Assembly (NCBI GenBank): GCA_030524555.1
Contig: JAUNGK010000001.1
Coordinates: forward strand, 1 to 64,000
Origin: Bacillota bacterium
Lineage (GTDB): Bacteria > Bacillota > Clostridia > Lachnospirales > Lachnospiraceae
Reading direction: 5' to 3'
Length of the DNA: 64,000 nucleotides
Shown: positions 27,783 through 36,371 of the stretch, piece by piece
Numbering within the stretch: the stretch's first letter is position 1
How the letters are laid out: each line of letters begins with the position of its first letter
Position numbers and translations under genes: made by a program
The notes under the pieces: model-generated
Told to the model about the DNA's origin: nothing
What the model saw: only the letters and a program-made list of their open reading frames with translations
Database searches by the model: none

Positions 27783-29084
27783 TTATTCAATTTTCCCTTC
27801 CAGTATTTCCAACGCCTTTTCAACCTGATTGTCTGTTCCGTCAGCTTCATATGCCTCATAATCATATTCAAGCTCAATATCAGGCTCAATACCGATTCCG
27901 TGGATATTTCTTCCCGACGGCGTAAAATATGCACTTACCGTAAGCTTTAATGCTGTTCCGTCATCCAATCTGTGGATCCGCTGTACAATACCCTTTCCAT
28001 AAGTAGTTGTTCCTACCAGGGTTCCCTTATTATAATCCTGAATAGCACCTGCAAGAATTTCAGAAGCACTTGCAGAATAACCGTTCACCAAAACAACCAA
28101 CGGCATCTGAAGCTCTCTCTGCCCATCACAGGTATATTCCTTACGGTTTCCTTCCTTATCCTCCGTATAGACGATTAGACCCGCCGGCAAAATCTTTCTT
28201 GCTATTTCCACTACCGCCGACAGATCACCTCCCGGATTGCTCCTAAGGTCTAAAATCAATCCTTTAATACCCTGTTCTGTCAAAACCGCCATGGCCTCCG
28301 TATACTGATCTACGGTAACCGTGTCAAATTCCCGAATCCTCAGATACCCAATATCCTCATGTCCTTCCAAAGTTCCGCTGTCCACTGTGGTAGTTTCAAT
28401 TTGTTTGGCTCTGACAATCTCAAAATCCAGATAATCTGCCTCACCCTCGCGGTAAATGGTCAAATGAACCGTAGTTCCTTCTCTTCCCTTAACCAGGCTG
28501 ACTACCTTGGTAAGACTCATCCCCTGTGTGGATTCACCCTCCACCTGATAAATAATATCGCCCTCCCGAAGGCCTGCCTCCTGCGCAGGGCTTTCCTCCA
28601 TGACTCCGCTGATCATCGCCATACTCATCTGCTGATTCATGGAAATATAGGCTCCAATTCCATAGGAGATACCCTGATTGCTGTTTACCACATCCTCAAG
28701 CTCCTCTGTGGAATAGTACTCGGAATATGGATCTCCCAAAGCCTCCATCATTCCTTTATATACTCCGTCCTGAAGCTCTGCCGTGGTCACCTCATCGCCA
28801 TAATAGTAGCTATCAATTACTTCCTCGATGGTCCTCATTTTTTGAATTGTATCAGTGCTTACTACGCTTTCCCCATCTGCGCTCTGTGCTCCGGTTCCTC
28901 TGACCGAAAGCAGATGGTATGCCATCTTCCCCGCATATATGCACATCACCGCCAGCGAAACAATCAACACCCCAAAAACCATTCCAAGCAGAAAGTTTTT
29001 CCTGTTCTGCTTTTTCTCAGTTTTCTCACTGTCCGTCCCGCTTTCCTGAGACATAACGTCAAATTCTTCTGATGACTTATCCAA
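27783..29084 (-). CDS. ctpA: S41-family carboxy-terminal processing protease
   Basis: A membrane-anchored serine protease. Of 433 residues, a charged N-terminus (1-28) is followed by one membrane helix (about 30-52), a PDZ domain (near 125-205, with ESPAQEAGLREGDIIYQV) and the S41 domain. The catalytic Ser is in GYSASASEIL and the Lys in TTYGKGIVQ. The start is TTG at 29084 with GGAGAG about 6 bases upstream; an ATG ten codons later has no ribosome site. It follows the M23 peptidase in the ftsEX operon, where such proteases may process wall hydrolases; that link is inferred. Confidence 0.92.
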   Translation of the reverse strand: MDKSSEEFDVMSQESGTDSEKTEKKQNRKNFLLGMVFGVLIVSLAVMCIYAGKMAYHLLSVRGTGAQSADGESVVSTDTIQKMRTIEEVIDSYYYGDEVTTAELQDGVYKGMMEALGDPYSEYYSTEELEDVVNSNQGISYGIGAYISMNQQMSMAMISGVMEESPAQEAGLREGDIIYQVEGESTQGMSLTKVVSLVKGREGTTVHLTIYREGEADYLDFEIVRAKQIETTTVDSGTLEGHEDIGYLRIREFDTVTVDQYTEAMAVLTEQGIKGLILDLRSNPGGDLSAVVEIARKILPAGLIVYTEDKEGNRKEYTCDGQRELQMPLVVLVNGYSASASEILAGAIQDYNKGTLVGTTTYGKGIVQRIHRLDDGTALKLTVSAYFTPSGRNIHGIGIEPDIELEYDYEAYEADGTDNQVEKALEILEGKIE

Positions 29085-29102
29085 TCTTATCTCTCCATTC
29101 TG

Positions 29103-30323
29103 TTATGACCCTAAATAATTTCTGGGATTTACATAATTTCCATTCAATCTCACGCTAAAATGCAGATGATTTCCCGTGGAACGTCCTGTAGTTCCCACAG
29201 CTGCAATCTTATCTCCTTTGGAAACCTCCGCCCCTTTAGAAACATAAAGCGCTGAAGCATGCATGTAAATCGTATACAGGCTGTCTCCATGATCAATCAT
29301 AATATAATTACCCATACTGCTGTTATAATCCGCAGCAACTACCTTACCGTCATAAGCAGCCAGAATCGGACTGCCTCCCGGAGCTGCCATATCAATTCCG
29401 TTGTGGAATTTCTCAATGCCAAGAGTGGGATGTATTCTGTACCCGTAATCGTCGGAAATTCTGGTATAGGATGGTGCAGGCCATGTAAAAATACCACCGT
29501 CATATTTACGTCCCTGCTCTTCGGCAAGCCTCTTTCTTTCCTCTGCAACAGCCGCCTCCAGTGCTTTAATGGTGTCATCCTGTGCAGCAATCTCAGCCTC
29601 ATACTCCTTGATGGCCGCCTCCTTGCCCTGAATATCGGTAGACACCTTATAAATCTCATTTTCCTTAGCTGCAATCAGCTCGTTTAAGGAAGCTTCCTCC
29701 TCCTCTACTGCTGTCTTCGCTTCATCAAGAACTTCCTTTTCTTCCTCTAATCCCTCTTTGCAGAGTGCAACATACTCTGCCTGAGCCACATATTCATCCA
29801 GCATCTTACGGTCATAAGCGGAAAGCATCTCAATATAGTCTGCTTTATTCAGCATATCGCCGAAGCCTTCAGCACTGAACAAAAGTTCTATAGCCAGCGT
29901 ATCGCCCTTCTCATACATAAACTGAATTCTGGTTTTCATCGCCTCATACTGATTCTGCTGAACCTGCAGAGCTTCTTCAAGTTCCACTGCTTTTTCGTCA
30001 ATTTCCTCTTCCTTTTGGTTGATCAGGGTCTTCAGTTCGTTAATCTTCGTCTGAATACTTACAAGGTTGGCATCCAGCTCTTCTACGTATTCGGCAAGAT
30101 CCTGCTTAGACTGCTCAAGCTGTTTTTTAATCTCTTTTACATTTGTAAGTCCGTTCTGCAGTTCTTTCTTTTCTTCCTTCGCCTTGCTGATTTCTGCTTC
30201 CTTCTCCTTGATGCTGTCATTGGTAAGCTCACTGGCAAATGCAGTGGTCTGATACTTAGAAGCAGTCCCCAGAATTAAACAAAGCCCCAGCAGGATGCAG
30301 AACAATCTCTTCCATCGTTTCAT
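29103..30323 (-). CDS. Coiled-coil M23 peptidase, FtsEX-linked (EnvC/PcsB-like role)
   Basis: A 406-residue secreted protein. A signal peptide (about 1-30, ending TTAFA) is followed by a long Glu/Lys-rich coiled coil (about 33-265) and a C-terminal LytM/M23 domain (275-405). The zinc ligands are present: H and D in FHNGIDMAAPGG and HLH in TGNHLHFSV, so it should be an active endopeptidase, unlike E. coli EnvC, which is an inactive activator. It directly follows ftsX, whose extracytoplasmic loop typically engages such coiled coils. Role: daughter-cell separation or wall growth. Confidence 0.92.
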   Translation of the reverse strand: MKRWKRLFCILLGLCLILGTASKYQTTAFASELTNDSIKEKEAEISKAKEEKKELQNGLTNVKEIKKQLEQSKQDLAEYVEELDANLVSIQTKINELKTLINQKEEEIDEKAVELEEALQVQQNQYEAMKTRIQFMYEKGDTLAIELLFSAEGFGDMLNKADYIEMLSAYDRKMLDEYVAQAEYVALCKEGLEEEKEVLDEAKTAVEEEEASLNELIAAKENEIYKVSTDIQGKEAAIKEYEAEIAAQDDTIKALEAAVAEERKRLAEEQGRKYDGGIFTWPAPSYTRISDDYGYRIHPTLGIEKFHNGIDMAAPGGSPILAAYDGKVVAADYNSSMGNYIMIDHGDSLYTIYMHASALYVSKGAEVSKGDKIAAVGTTGRSTGNHLHFSVRLNGNYVNPRNYLGS

Positions 30324-30341
30324 ATTAACCTCTGCCTTAAG

Positions 30342-31238
30342 CTATACTCGTAAGTGCTTTCTAACCGTTGTGATACTTCCAAGGAAGCCAATTCCCACAC
30401 CCATAATCAGGGATACCGGAAGAAGCGTATTAAAAACAGCCTCCACCGGAAGGAAGGATAACAGCTTCGATAACATGGAAAACTTCGACATAATATATTC
30501 AATGACTTTATTGTACAGAACAAAAATAATCCCTACCGGTATCAATGCACCGATTACACCGATCATCATACCTTCAATAACAAAGGGAGATCTGACAAAA
30601 AAGTCCGTTGCCCCGATATATTTCATAATCGTAATTTCTTCCTTGCGCACAGCAATACCGATTGTTACCGTGTTGCTGATCAGGAAGATTGATACCGCAA
30701 ACAAAATTGCAATGATTCCCACGGAAATATAAGCAATCAATGCATTCACGCCTGTTAAGGTTGCAGCGACAAGCTCTGACTTGTTAACCTCCCTGACGCC
30801 CTCTACCCCTTCCAGATAGGTGACCAGCGCAGGCTGCATGGATACATCATTCATATAGATCACATAGTTGGCAGAATTGGGAATGGGATTCTCCGTAAAC
30901 CCGTCCTCATATCCCTGCAGATAATCTTCCTTAAAGCTCTCCCATGCCTCATCCGCAGAAATAAATTCCTTTTTAGACACCTCTGTACGCTTATCAATCA
31001 ATGCTCCGATCTCTTCGATTCTTTCCTGACTGATTCCTTCATCAAAGAAAACCGTAACACATACACCCTCCTGCGCTGTTTTCACTATATTCTGAAAATT
31101 CATAATAATAGAATAGAACAGACCGAACAAAAACAGGCAGGCACCAATAGTTGCTATAGATGCCAGAGAAAACCACTTATTTCTGAATATGTTAACAAAT
31201 CCCTGCTTGATGGTATAAAAAAATGTATTAATCTTCAT
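30342..31238 (-). CDS. ftsX: Cell division membrane protein FtsX
   Basis: A 298-residue permease-like protein of the FtsEX complex, which converts ATP hydrolysis by FtsE into activation of wall hydrolases. One helix near the N-terminus, a large extracytoplasmic loop (about 50-165) and three C-terminal helices are seen. The ATG at 31238 overlaps the ftsE end by 11 bp, with AAAGGGTGG inside ftsE as ribosome site; a GTG four codons earlier is the alternative. The M23 coiled-coil protein follows. Confidence 0.94.
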   Translation of the reverse strand: MKINTFFYTIKQGFVNIFRNKWFSLASIATIGACLFLFGLFYSIIMNFQNIVKTAQEGVCVTVFFDEGISQERIEEIGALIDKRTEVSKKEFISADEAWESFKEDYLQGYEDGFTENPIPNSANYVIYMNDVSMQPALVTYLEGVEGVREVNKSELVAATLTGVNALIAYISVGIIAILFAVSIFLISNTVTIGIAVRKEEITIMKYIGATDFFVRSPFVIEGMMIGVIGALIPVGIIFVLYNKVIEYIMSKFSMLSKLLSFLPVEAVFNTLLPVSLIMGVGIGFLGSITTVRKHLRV

Positions 31239-31980
31239 CGATATAACCACCCTTTTCCTCGTCGCTTACTATGACGCCTTTCTTCATGGTTACAACTCTC
31301 TTCTGCATTGCATTGACTATTTCTCTGTTGTGCGTAACTACAAGCACTGTTGTTCCGTTTTCATTGATCTGTTCAAGCAGCTTCATAATTTCCCATGAAT
31401 TTTTGGGATCAAGATTACCGGTAGGCTCATCTGCCAGCAGAATGCTGGGACGATTCACAAGCGCCCTTGCTATGGCAACTCTCTGCTGCTCACCGCCCGA
31501 AAGCTGTCTGGGCTTTGCCTTATACTTGCCTGCCAGACCTACCGTCGCAAGAATACTGGGGACATTCCTCTTAATCTCCTTGTTGGACGCCTGAATAATA
31601 CGCTGTGCAAAAGCCACGTTTTCATAAACATTTCTGTCCTTAAGCAAACGGAAATCCTGAAATACAATTCCCAGATTTCTTCTGAATTTGGGGATTTTTC
31701 TGTGGCGTATACGCACCAGATCATAACCCATTACATTAATCTCTCCCTCCGAAGGAACCAGCTCCCGAAGAAGCAGCTTGATCATGGTAGATTTTCCTGA
31801 TCCGCTGTCACCTACAATAAAAACAAATTCACCCTTTCTGATATGAAGATCCACACCATTTAATGCCGGTGCGCCCGTAGCATATGCCTTGCTTACATTT
31901 TCCAGTGTAATGATTTCATCATTTCCTGCACCCTGTCTTTTTTTTCTTCTGCCCTTTACGTCACTCTTCGCCAAAGTCAT
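31228..31980 (-). CDS. ftsE: Cell division ATP-binding protein FtsE
   Basis: The 250-residue ATPase partner of FtsX. Walker [10 protein letters not shown] lies near 58-66, the signature LSGGEQQRV near 160, Walker [13 protein letters not shown] near 180, and the switch His in VVTHN. The first 20 residues form an extra basic extension ([11 protein letters not shown]) not found in most FtsE proteins. AGAGGTG precedes the ATG. The PucR-type gene ends 43 bases upstream on the same strand, with no terminator between them. Confidence 0.94.
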   Translation of the reverse strand: MTLAKSDVKGRRKKRQGAGNDEIITLENVSKAYATGAPALNGVDLHIRKGEFVFIVGDSGSGKSTMIKLLLRELVPSEGEINVMGYDLVRIRHRKIPKFRRNLGIVFQDFRLLKDRNVYENVAFAQRIIQASNKEIKRNVPSILATVGLAGKYKAKPRQLSGGEQQRVAIARALVNRPSILLADEPTGNLDPKNSWEIMKLLEQINENGTTVLVVTHNREIVNAMQKRVVTMKKGVIVSDEEKGGYIDED

Positions 31981-32023
31981 TCACCTCTGTATTTATCTGT
32001 GTCCATTAATTAACATCATATTT

Positions 32024-33109
32024 TTAGTATTCAAAGCTTTCCATGTAATTCATGTATTTAACAACCATCAATGCTATACGGAAGGTAATGGCATCTTCAA
32101 ACACCCGAAGGTCCAGTCCCGTATTCTTTTGAAGCTTATCCAGACGGTATACCAGCGTATTTCTATGTATAAACAGCTGTCTGGAGGTTTCAGACACATT
32201 TAAGCTGTTCTCAAAAAACTTGTTGATTGTTGTAAGGGTCTCCTCATCAAAATCATCAGGACTTTTACCGCCGAAAATTTCCTTTATAAACATTTTACAC
32301 AGCGGAATGGGAAGCTGATAAATTAAACGTCCTATTCCAAGTTCACTGTAAGCAATAATGTTTCTCTCATCAAAGAAAATCTTGCCTACATCCATCGCCA
32401 TCTTTGCTTCCTTGTAGGAGCGGCTTACCTCCTTAATTTCCTTTACCACCGTTCCGTAAGCAATATGAATGCCTGACATCTTTTCTTTCAGAAGGAAGCT
32501 TTCAATTGCTGCAGCCGCCTTTTCAATCTCGCCGGTGGTTTCTGCCTCTGACAAATCCTTAACCACAATCACGTTATTCTCATCCACAGCTGTAACAAAA
32601 TCCCTGGTGCCGCCAAGAAAGGTACGCATGGCTTCCAGCACATTATTATCCCGGCCATCCGCAGTTTCCACGATCATAACCACTCTCTTTACATCTGTCT
32701 GAATATGCAGCTTTTTCGCACGGCTGTATATATCAATAAGGAGCAGATTATCAAGAAGAAGATTTTTGATAAAGTTATCCTTATCAAAACGCTCCTTATA
32801 AGCTACCAAAAGATTCTGTATCTGAAATGCAGCCATTTTCCCTGCCATATACACACCTTCTCCTGTGCCGGCTGCTATCAGAATATATTCCAGCTGCTGT
32901 TCATCAAATATTTTAAAATACTGAAATCCTTTAATTTCCTGAGAATCCGCAGGAGACTTACCAAACTCAACGGCCTCATGCGCACATTCCGACATGTTGG
33001 CTGCGGTGGAAGCGCTTTCCTTCCCATCCGTATCCATAACACAAAAATCCACTCTGGCAATGCCCTTTAACCCGTCAATTGTATTCTGCAGTATCTGATT
33101 AGAAATCAT
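32024..33109 (-). CDS. PucR/CdaR-type transcriptional regulator
   Basis: A 361-residue regulator. The C-terminal 60 residues contain the PucR helix-turn-helix with LNVSETSRQLFIHRNTLVYR and the typical LDLRVFEDAITFRIAL ending. The middle part is the degenerate GGDEF-like domain of this family (YGTVVKEIKEVSRSYKEA). The N-terminal 120 residues resemble a sugar-diacid or other ligand sensor. The ATG at 33109 follows GGGAGTGGGG. The name CdaR used for sugar-diacid regulators is unrelated to the c-di-AMP CdaR in this window. Its target is unknown; ftsE lies next downstream. Confidence 0.85.
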   Translation of the reverse strand: MISNQILQNTIDGLKGIARVDFCVMDTDGKESASTAANMSECAHEAVEFGKSPADSQEIKGFQYFKIFDEQQLEYILIAAGTGEGVYMAGKMAAFQIQNLLVAYKERFDKDNFIKNLLLDNLLLIDIYSRAKKLHIQTDVKRVVMIVETADGRDNNVLEAMRTFLGGTRDFVTAVDENNVIVVKDLSEAETTGEIEKAAAAIESFLLKEKMSGIHIAYGTVVKEIKEVSRSYKEAKMAMDVGKIFFDERNIIAYSELGIGRLIYQLPIPLCKMFIKEIFGGKSPDDFDEETLTTINKFFENSLNVSETSRQLFIHRNTLVYRLDKLQKNTGLDLRVFEDAITFRIALMVVKYMNYMESFEY

Positions 33110-33308
33110 ATCCCCACTCCCTTTGAAAAATATTATACAATTTAGACAATATTTTCCATCTAAAAAAACTATCCCCAAAAGACTACCTTTTTTATTTTAA
33201 TATATTTGTACAAAAAAATCTACCGCAAATTAAGAACATTTTGTGTATTTTTAATGTTTTTTGGGATTTTTTTCCGGTATTTTATCTGGTAAACCTATAC
33301 AAAAGAAG

Positions 33309-33342
33309 CACAGACAGGCATTCCCTTTTTTACCTGTCTGTG
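33309..33342. promoter_or_regulatory. Operator-like inverted repeat before yjfB
   Basis: Perfect 10-bp arms CACAGACAGG (33309-33318) and CCTGTCTGTG (33333-33342) separated by 14 bases. The right arm covers the expected -35 region of a plus-strand TATAAT at 33355-33360, ahead of yjfB. There is no T-tract after it and no plus-strand gene ends here, so a protein-binding site is more likely than a terminator. Confidence 0.5.
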
Positions 33343-33386
33343 ATATACTTTTTGTATAATATAAATTATCCGAAAGGAATGATCAA

Positions 33387-33575
33387 ATGAATATTCCCGA
33401 ATTATCAACCGCTCTGGCCAATATGGATCTTGCCGGCAAGGCAGGCATCGCTGTCCTTAATAAAGCATTGGAGAACTCGGAAAAGGCTGGTGAAAGCCTG
33501 ATTAATATGATGGACCGCTCTATGGAGCTGACTGTCAATCCGGCGGTAGGCAGTAATTTTGACATGTATATCTAA
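33387..33575 (+). CDS. YjfB family putative motility protein
   Basis: A 62-residue protein starting MNIPELSTALANMDL and ending in MELTVNPAVGSNFDMYI, which fits the YjfB motility-associated family of Bacillus and Clostridia. Function is not known; the B. subtilis member belongs to the motility regulon. GAAAGGAATG precedes the ATG. It is alone on the plus strand and ends 4 bases before the convergent CPBP gene. No clear sigma-D promoter was found; a TATAAT lies at 33355-33360. Two minus-strand frames over it are shadows. Confidence 0.8.
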   Translation: MNIPELSTALANMDLAGKAGIAVLNKALENSEKAGESLINMMDRSMELTVNPAVGSNFDMYI

Positions 33576-33579
33576 CAGT

Positions 33580-34578
33580 TTACATTGCGCCGGCATTCCT
33601 TATTATCCAAGGCAAGACTACAGCAGAGAGAAATTGAAGCAAAACACCCGTCATCGCAAGAACACAGAGGATAAGCGCAAGTATCAAAGGTAACGTAATG
33701 AGCTTATCCTTTTTCATTTTCCCTTTTTTGTCCACCCGCATTTCGGGTTTCCACTTCCGCTCCCTCCAGATTGCGGTCAGTGCGCCCTCTCTTCCCTCAT
33801 GCTTTCCTATCCATGCAAGCACGGCAAATGCCATAGGCAGAAAAACTGCCGTCAAAATTATGTATATCCCAATCATATACATCAAAAGCTCAGGCGTAAC
33901 CTCTGCAGATTCGCTGAAAACTTCAGGATTGATCTTTAAGCTCATATACATGGTAATACAGGAGCTTCCGTTAATCAAACCATGGTAAATGATGGATGAC
34001 CACAAGCTTCCCGTAGCCTCCACAAGCAGCACTGCCATAATACCCATCACCACAGCATAAGCTGCCTGATTAAAATTCATATGAAGAAGTGCAAAAAGCA
34101 GCGCAGAAAGCAGCATTGCCTTAAAGGCGCTTCCTGATCTTCTATAGGAGCGATAGAAAATCCCCCTGCATATCACCTCTTCAAACAAGGGCGCAACAAT
34201 CACAAGAGAGAGAAACATCTCCCAAAAGGGCATATTGCTTACATCATAGCTTTCCATCATGGCAACCGTTTCATTTTCCACCCATATCTGCGAAAATACA
34301 TTCATAAGCGTAATAAGCGGCATAGACAAAAAGGTAAACAATCCCACCATGAAAACAGAACCGATCTTCATTTTATGAAAGCCCAGGAAGCTAAACAGCT
34401 TTTCCCTTGAAGCTGCAACAAAAATCAATCCGGGAAGCACCACTGCCAGCTCTGTTATCAAATTACTCCCCACCAGGCTGTCAGCCACCGAGGGGAACAA
34501 AAACGCAGCCAAAATAGCCACCAAAAAACTGTTTATTATGCTAAACAAGAAAACCCAGTTTGCTCTTCTCCCATTCAT
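33580..34578 (-). CDS. CPBP family intramembrane metalloprotease
   Basis: A 332-residue polytopic membrane protein of the CAAX-protease and bacteriocin-processing (Abi) family. Motif 1 FEEVICRG supplies the EExxxR glutamates (near 150), LLHMNFNQ a metal-binding His, and YHGLING the third motif. Members process prenylated or bacteriocin-like peptides or confer self-immunity; the substrate here is unknown. AGGAGG precedes the ATG. It follows cvfB by 11 bases and is the last gene of a thioesterase, cvfB, CPBP operon. Confidence 0.88.
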   Translation of the reverse strand: MNGRRANWVFLFSIINSFLVAILAAFLFPSVADSLVGSNLITELAVVLPGLIFVAASREKLFSFLGFHKMKIGSVFMVGLFTFLSMPLITLMNVFSQIWVENETVAMMESYDVSNMPFWEMFLSLVIVAPLFEEVICRGIFYRSYRRSGSAFKAMLLSALLFALLHMNFNQAAYAVVMGIMAVLLVEATGSLWSSIIYHGLINGSSCITMYMSLKINPEVFSESAEVTPELLMYMIGIYIILTAVFLPMAFAVLAWIGKHEGREGALTAIWRERKWKPEMRVDKKGKMKKDKLITLPLILALILCVLAMTGVLLQFLSAVVLPWIIRNAGAM

Positions 34579-34589
34579 TTCCGTTCCTC

Positions 34590-35447
34590 CTATACCCTTC
34601 TGATACCCTCCGGTTCAATTACAATAAGATGCTGCTTATATAAGCTGCCCACAGCACGCTTAAACTCATTTTTACTCATCCCGGTTCTTTCCCGTATCAG
34701 CTCCGGATCCGCTTTATCATTAAAGGGAAGCCTTCCTCCCCCTTCCTTTAGCATCTGCATAATTTTTTCCGCATCCCTGCCGGACTGGATATATGCCTTC
34801 TCCCGAAGACTCAAGGTCAGCTTGCCATCCTCCAAAACACCGGCAACTCTTGCCTGTACCCTATCCCCTATCTGAATGCCCTGCATCGGCTCTTTGGCAG
34901 GGATCAGCCCGCTGTATCTGTTATCCACTGCCACAAAAGCACCAAACCGTCCGCTGATTTCATAAACCAGTCCTTCCACCCTGTCATCCTTCCGATAAGG
35001 GCTGTCCGTCTCAAGATAAGGATAAATTTTCATGGTAGTGCACAGTCTTTTACTCTTATCTACATACAAAGCCACCAGACATTCATCACCGGGTTTTACC
35101 GTAGCTGTCTGTTCCTTAAAAGGGAGAAGCAGATCCTTTTCTAACTCCCACTCAAGAAATGCGCCAATTTTCCCTACCTCCTTCACCTTAAGCAGTGCCA
35201 GCTGTCCTACTTCCAGTGAAGTTTCCCTTCTAGTGGCAATCAGCCGATCCTTAGAATCCCGATAAATATATACAGACAGGCAGTCCCCTATATTTGCATC
35301 ATCAGGCACTTCCTTGGCAGGCAAAAGAACCTTTTGGGGTTCTTTATCATTTCCACCTGCCGCCTCTTTTCCCTGATCTGACAAATACACACCGAACTCT
35401 ACTTTTTTTACAATTTCTAAATTCTGTCTTTTGCCTAATTCTATCAC
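34590..35447 (-). CDS. cvfB: S1 RNA-binding protein CvfB/YitL
   Basis: A 285-residue protein with a series of S1-like OB folds (KVKEVGKIGAFLEWE near 85; GLVYEISGRFGAFVAVDN near 165) and a C-terminal winged helix (MSKNEFKRAVGSLYKQHLI), the layout of CvfB, a virulence and RNA-related factor in staphylococci. The start is a GTG at 35447, one base after the thioesterase stop, with GAGGGTAAAGAG upstream; a longer frame would overlap that gene by 56 bp and has no ribosome site. Confidence 0.9.
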   Translation of the reverse strand: MIELGKRQNLEIVKKVEFGVYLSDQGKEAAGGNDKEPQKVLLPAKEVPDDANIGDCLSVYIYRDSKDRLIATRRETSLEVGQLALLKVKEVGKIGAFLEWELEKDLLLPFKEQTATVKPGDECLVALYVDKSKRLCTTMKIYPYLETDSPYRKDDRVEGLVYEISGRFGAFVAVDNRYSGLIPAKEPMQGIQIGDRVQARVAGVLEDGKLTLSLREKAYIQSGRDAEKIMQMLKEGGGRLPFNDKADPELIRERTGMSKNEFKRAVGSLYKQHLIVIEPEGIRRV

Positions 35448-35448
35448 T

Positions 35449-36168
35449 TTATTTCTCTTTACCCTCCGCAAGCTCCACAACGCAGCACACATCACCCTGC
35501 CCATTATTTAAAGCAATCACATGCCTGCCTTCCTCAGTTCTGGCAATATAAGGCGTAAGCGTTTCCCCAAGAAAAACCTGCTTTTTGTATTCTGCTCTAA
35601 GCTGAACGACCTTATAATTCTGCCCTAACGCATCCATTGCTATCCTTATAAACTGTCCGTTATTCACATGATGATTGGTATCTAAATGATGGTTTTTAAT
35701 TTGAATAATTTCCCCTGTCGCACCGTTATCCGGAATCTTTATTTTTCGCGGGGCATATTCCATATCCAGCCTAGGCTCCAGCACATATCCTTTACGCATA
35801 TTTTCATCAGGAATAGCAGGCTTTCCCGTATCTACATTTAAAAGTCCCCATATCGTGTTGGCATAAGCCAGCCTGTTTCCCGCTTCATCTGTCATTAGAA
35901 AATTTCTGTATCCTACAAAGCCTTTAAAATCATAGGGCAGAGTGCCGATGGTCACCCTTTCCCCCATGGCAGGATATCTCTCCACCACAATCTGCCAGGA
36001 GGACATCACCCACACAACATGGCGCTCTCTGCAATACTCCAGTCCCAGCCCAATATCCTCCGAATGAAACGTAGAACAATCCTGAAAATAATCCAGAAGA
36101 GATTGAAGCCGCAGCTTTCCATTCTCATCCGTTTCACTGTATCTGATTCTGCTTTGATAAGTATACAT
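35449..36168 (-). CDS. Acyl-ACP thioesterase
   Basis: A 239-residue double hot-dog thioesterase of the bacterial FatA/FatB type, which releases free fatty acids from acyl carrier protein. The catalytic loop with HHLDTNHHVNNGQF near 165-178 supplies the Asp, Asn and His. The first hot-dog begins with YSETDENGKL. AAAGGGAAA precedes the ATG. It leads a three-gene operon; no other lipid gene is close by. Confidence 0.9.
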   Translation of the reverse strand: MYTYQSRIRYSETDENGKLRLQSLLDYFQDCSTFHSEDIGLGLEYCRERHVVWVMSSWQIVVERYPAMGERVTIGTLPYDFKGFVGYRNFLMTDEAGNRLAYANTIWGLLNVDTGKPAIPDENMRKGYVLEPRLDMEYAPRKIKIPDNGATGEIIQIKNHHLDTNHHVNNGQFIRIAMDALGQNYKVVQLRAEYKKQVFLGETLTPYIARTEEGRHVIALNNGQGDVCCVVELAEGKEK

Positions 36169-36265
36169 GAAATTTCCCTTTCCTTTGCACTAATAGTACT
36201 GATTATAGCATGAACTTTTACAAAGAAACAGTATCTTGTGTCAAATAATTTAAGCCGTAACCAAA

Positions 36266-36344
36266 GTTCAGCCATGAAATAACGGCAAATGTTCATCAGT
36301 GCTTACACACAAATCGCATTGTGCTTATTATTTCATGGCTGAAC
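36266..36344. repeat. Intergenic palindrome with 17-bp arms
   Basis: Perfect 17-bp arms GTTCAGCCATGAAATAA (36266-36282) and its complement (36328-36344), with a 45-base centre containing GTGCTTACACACAAAT and GCATTGTGCTTAT, a weaker inner pairing. No T-tract follows on either strand. It lies 28 bases after the four-repeat protein gene and 98 bases before the thioesterase start. Confidence 0.75.
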
Positions 36345-36371
36345 CTTACAATCTTAAATGATGTTTATGTA

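Noticed and set aside
33383..33596. Two minus-strand frames over yjfB
   Set aside because: They lack ribosome sites, and the plus-strand frame has the YjfB family sequence and a good GAAAGGA site.
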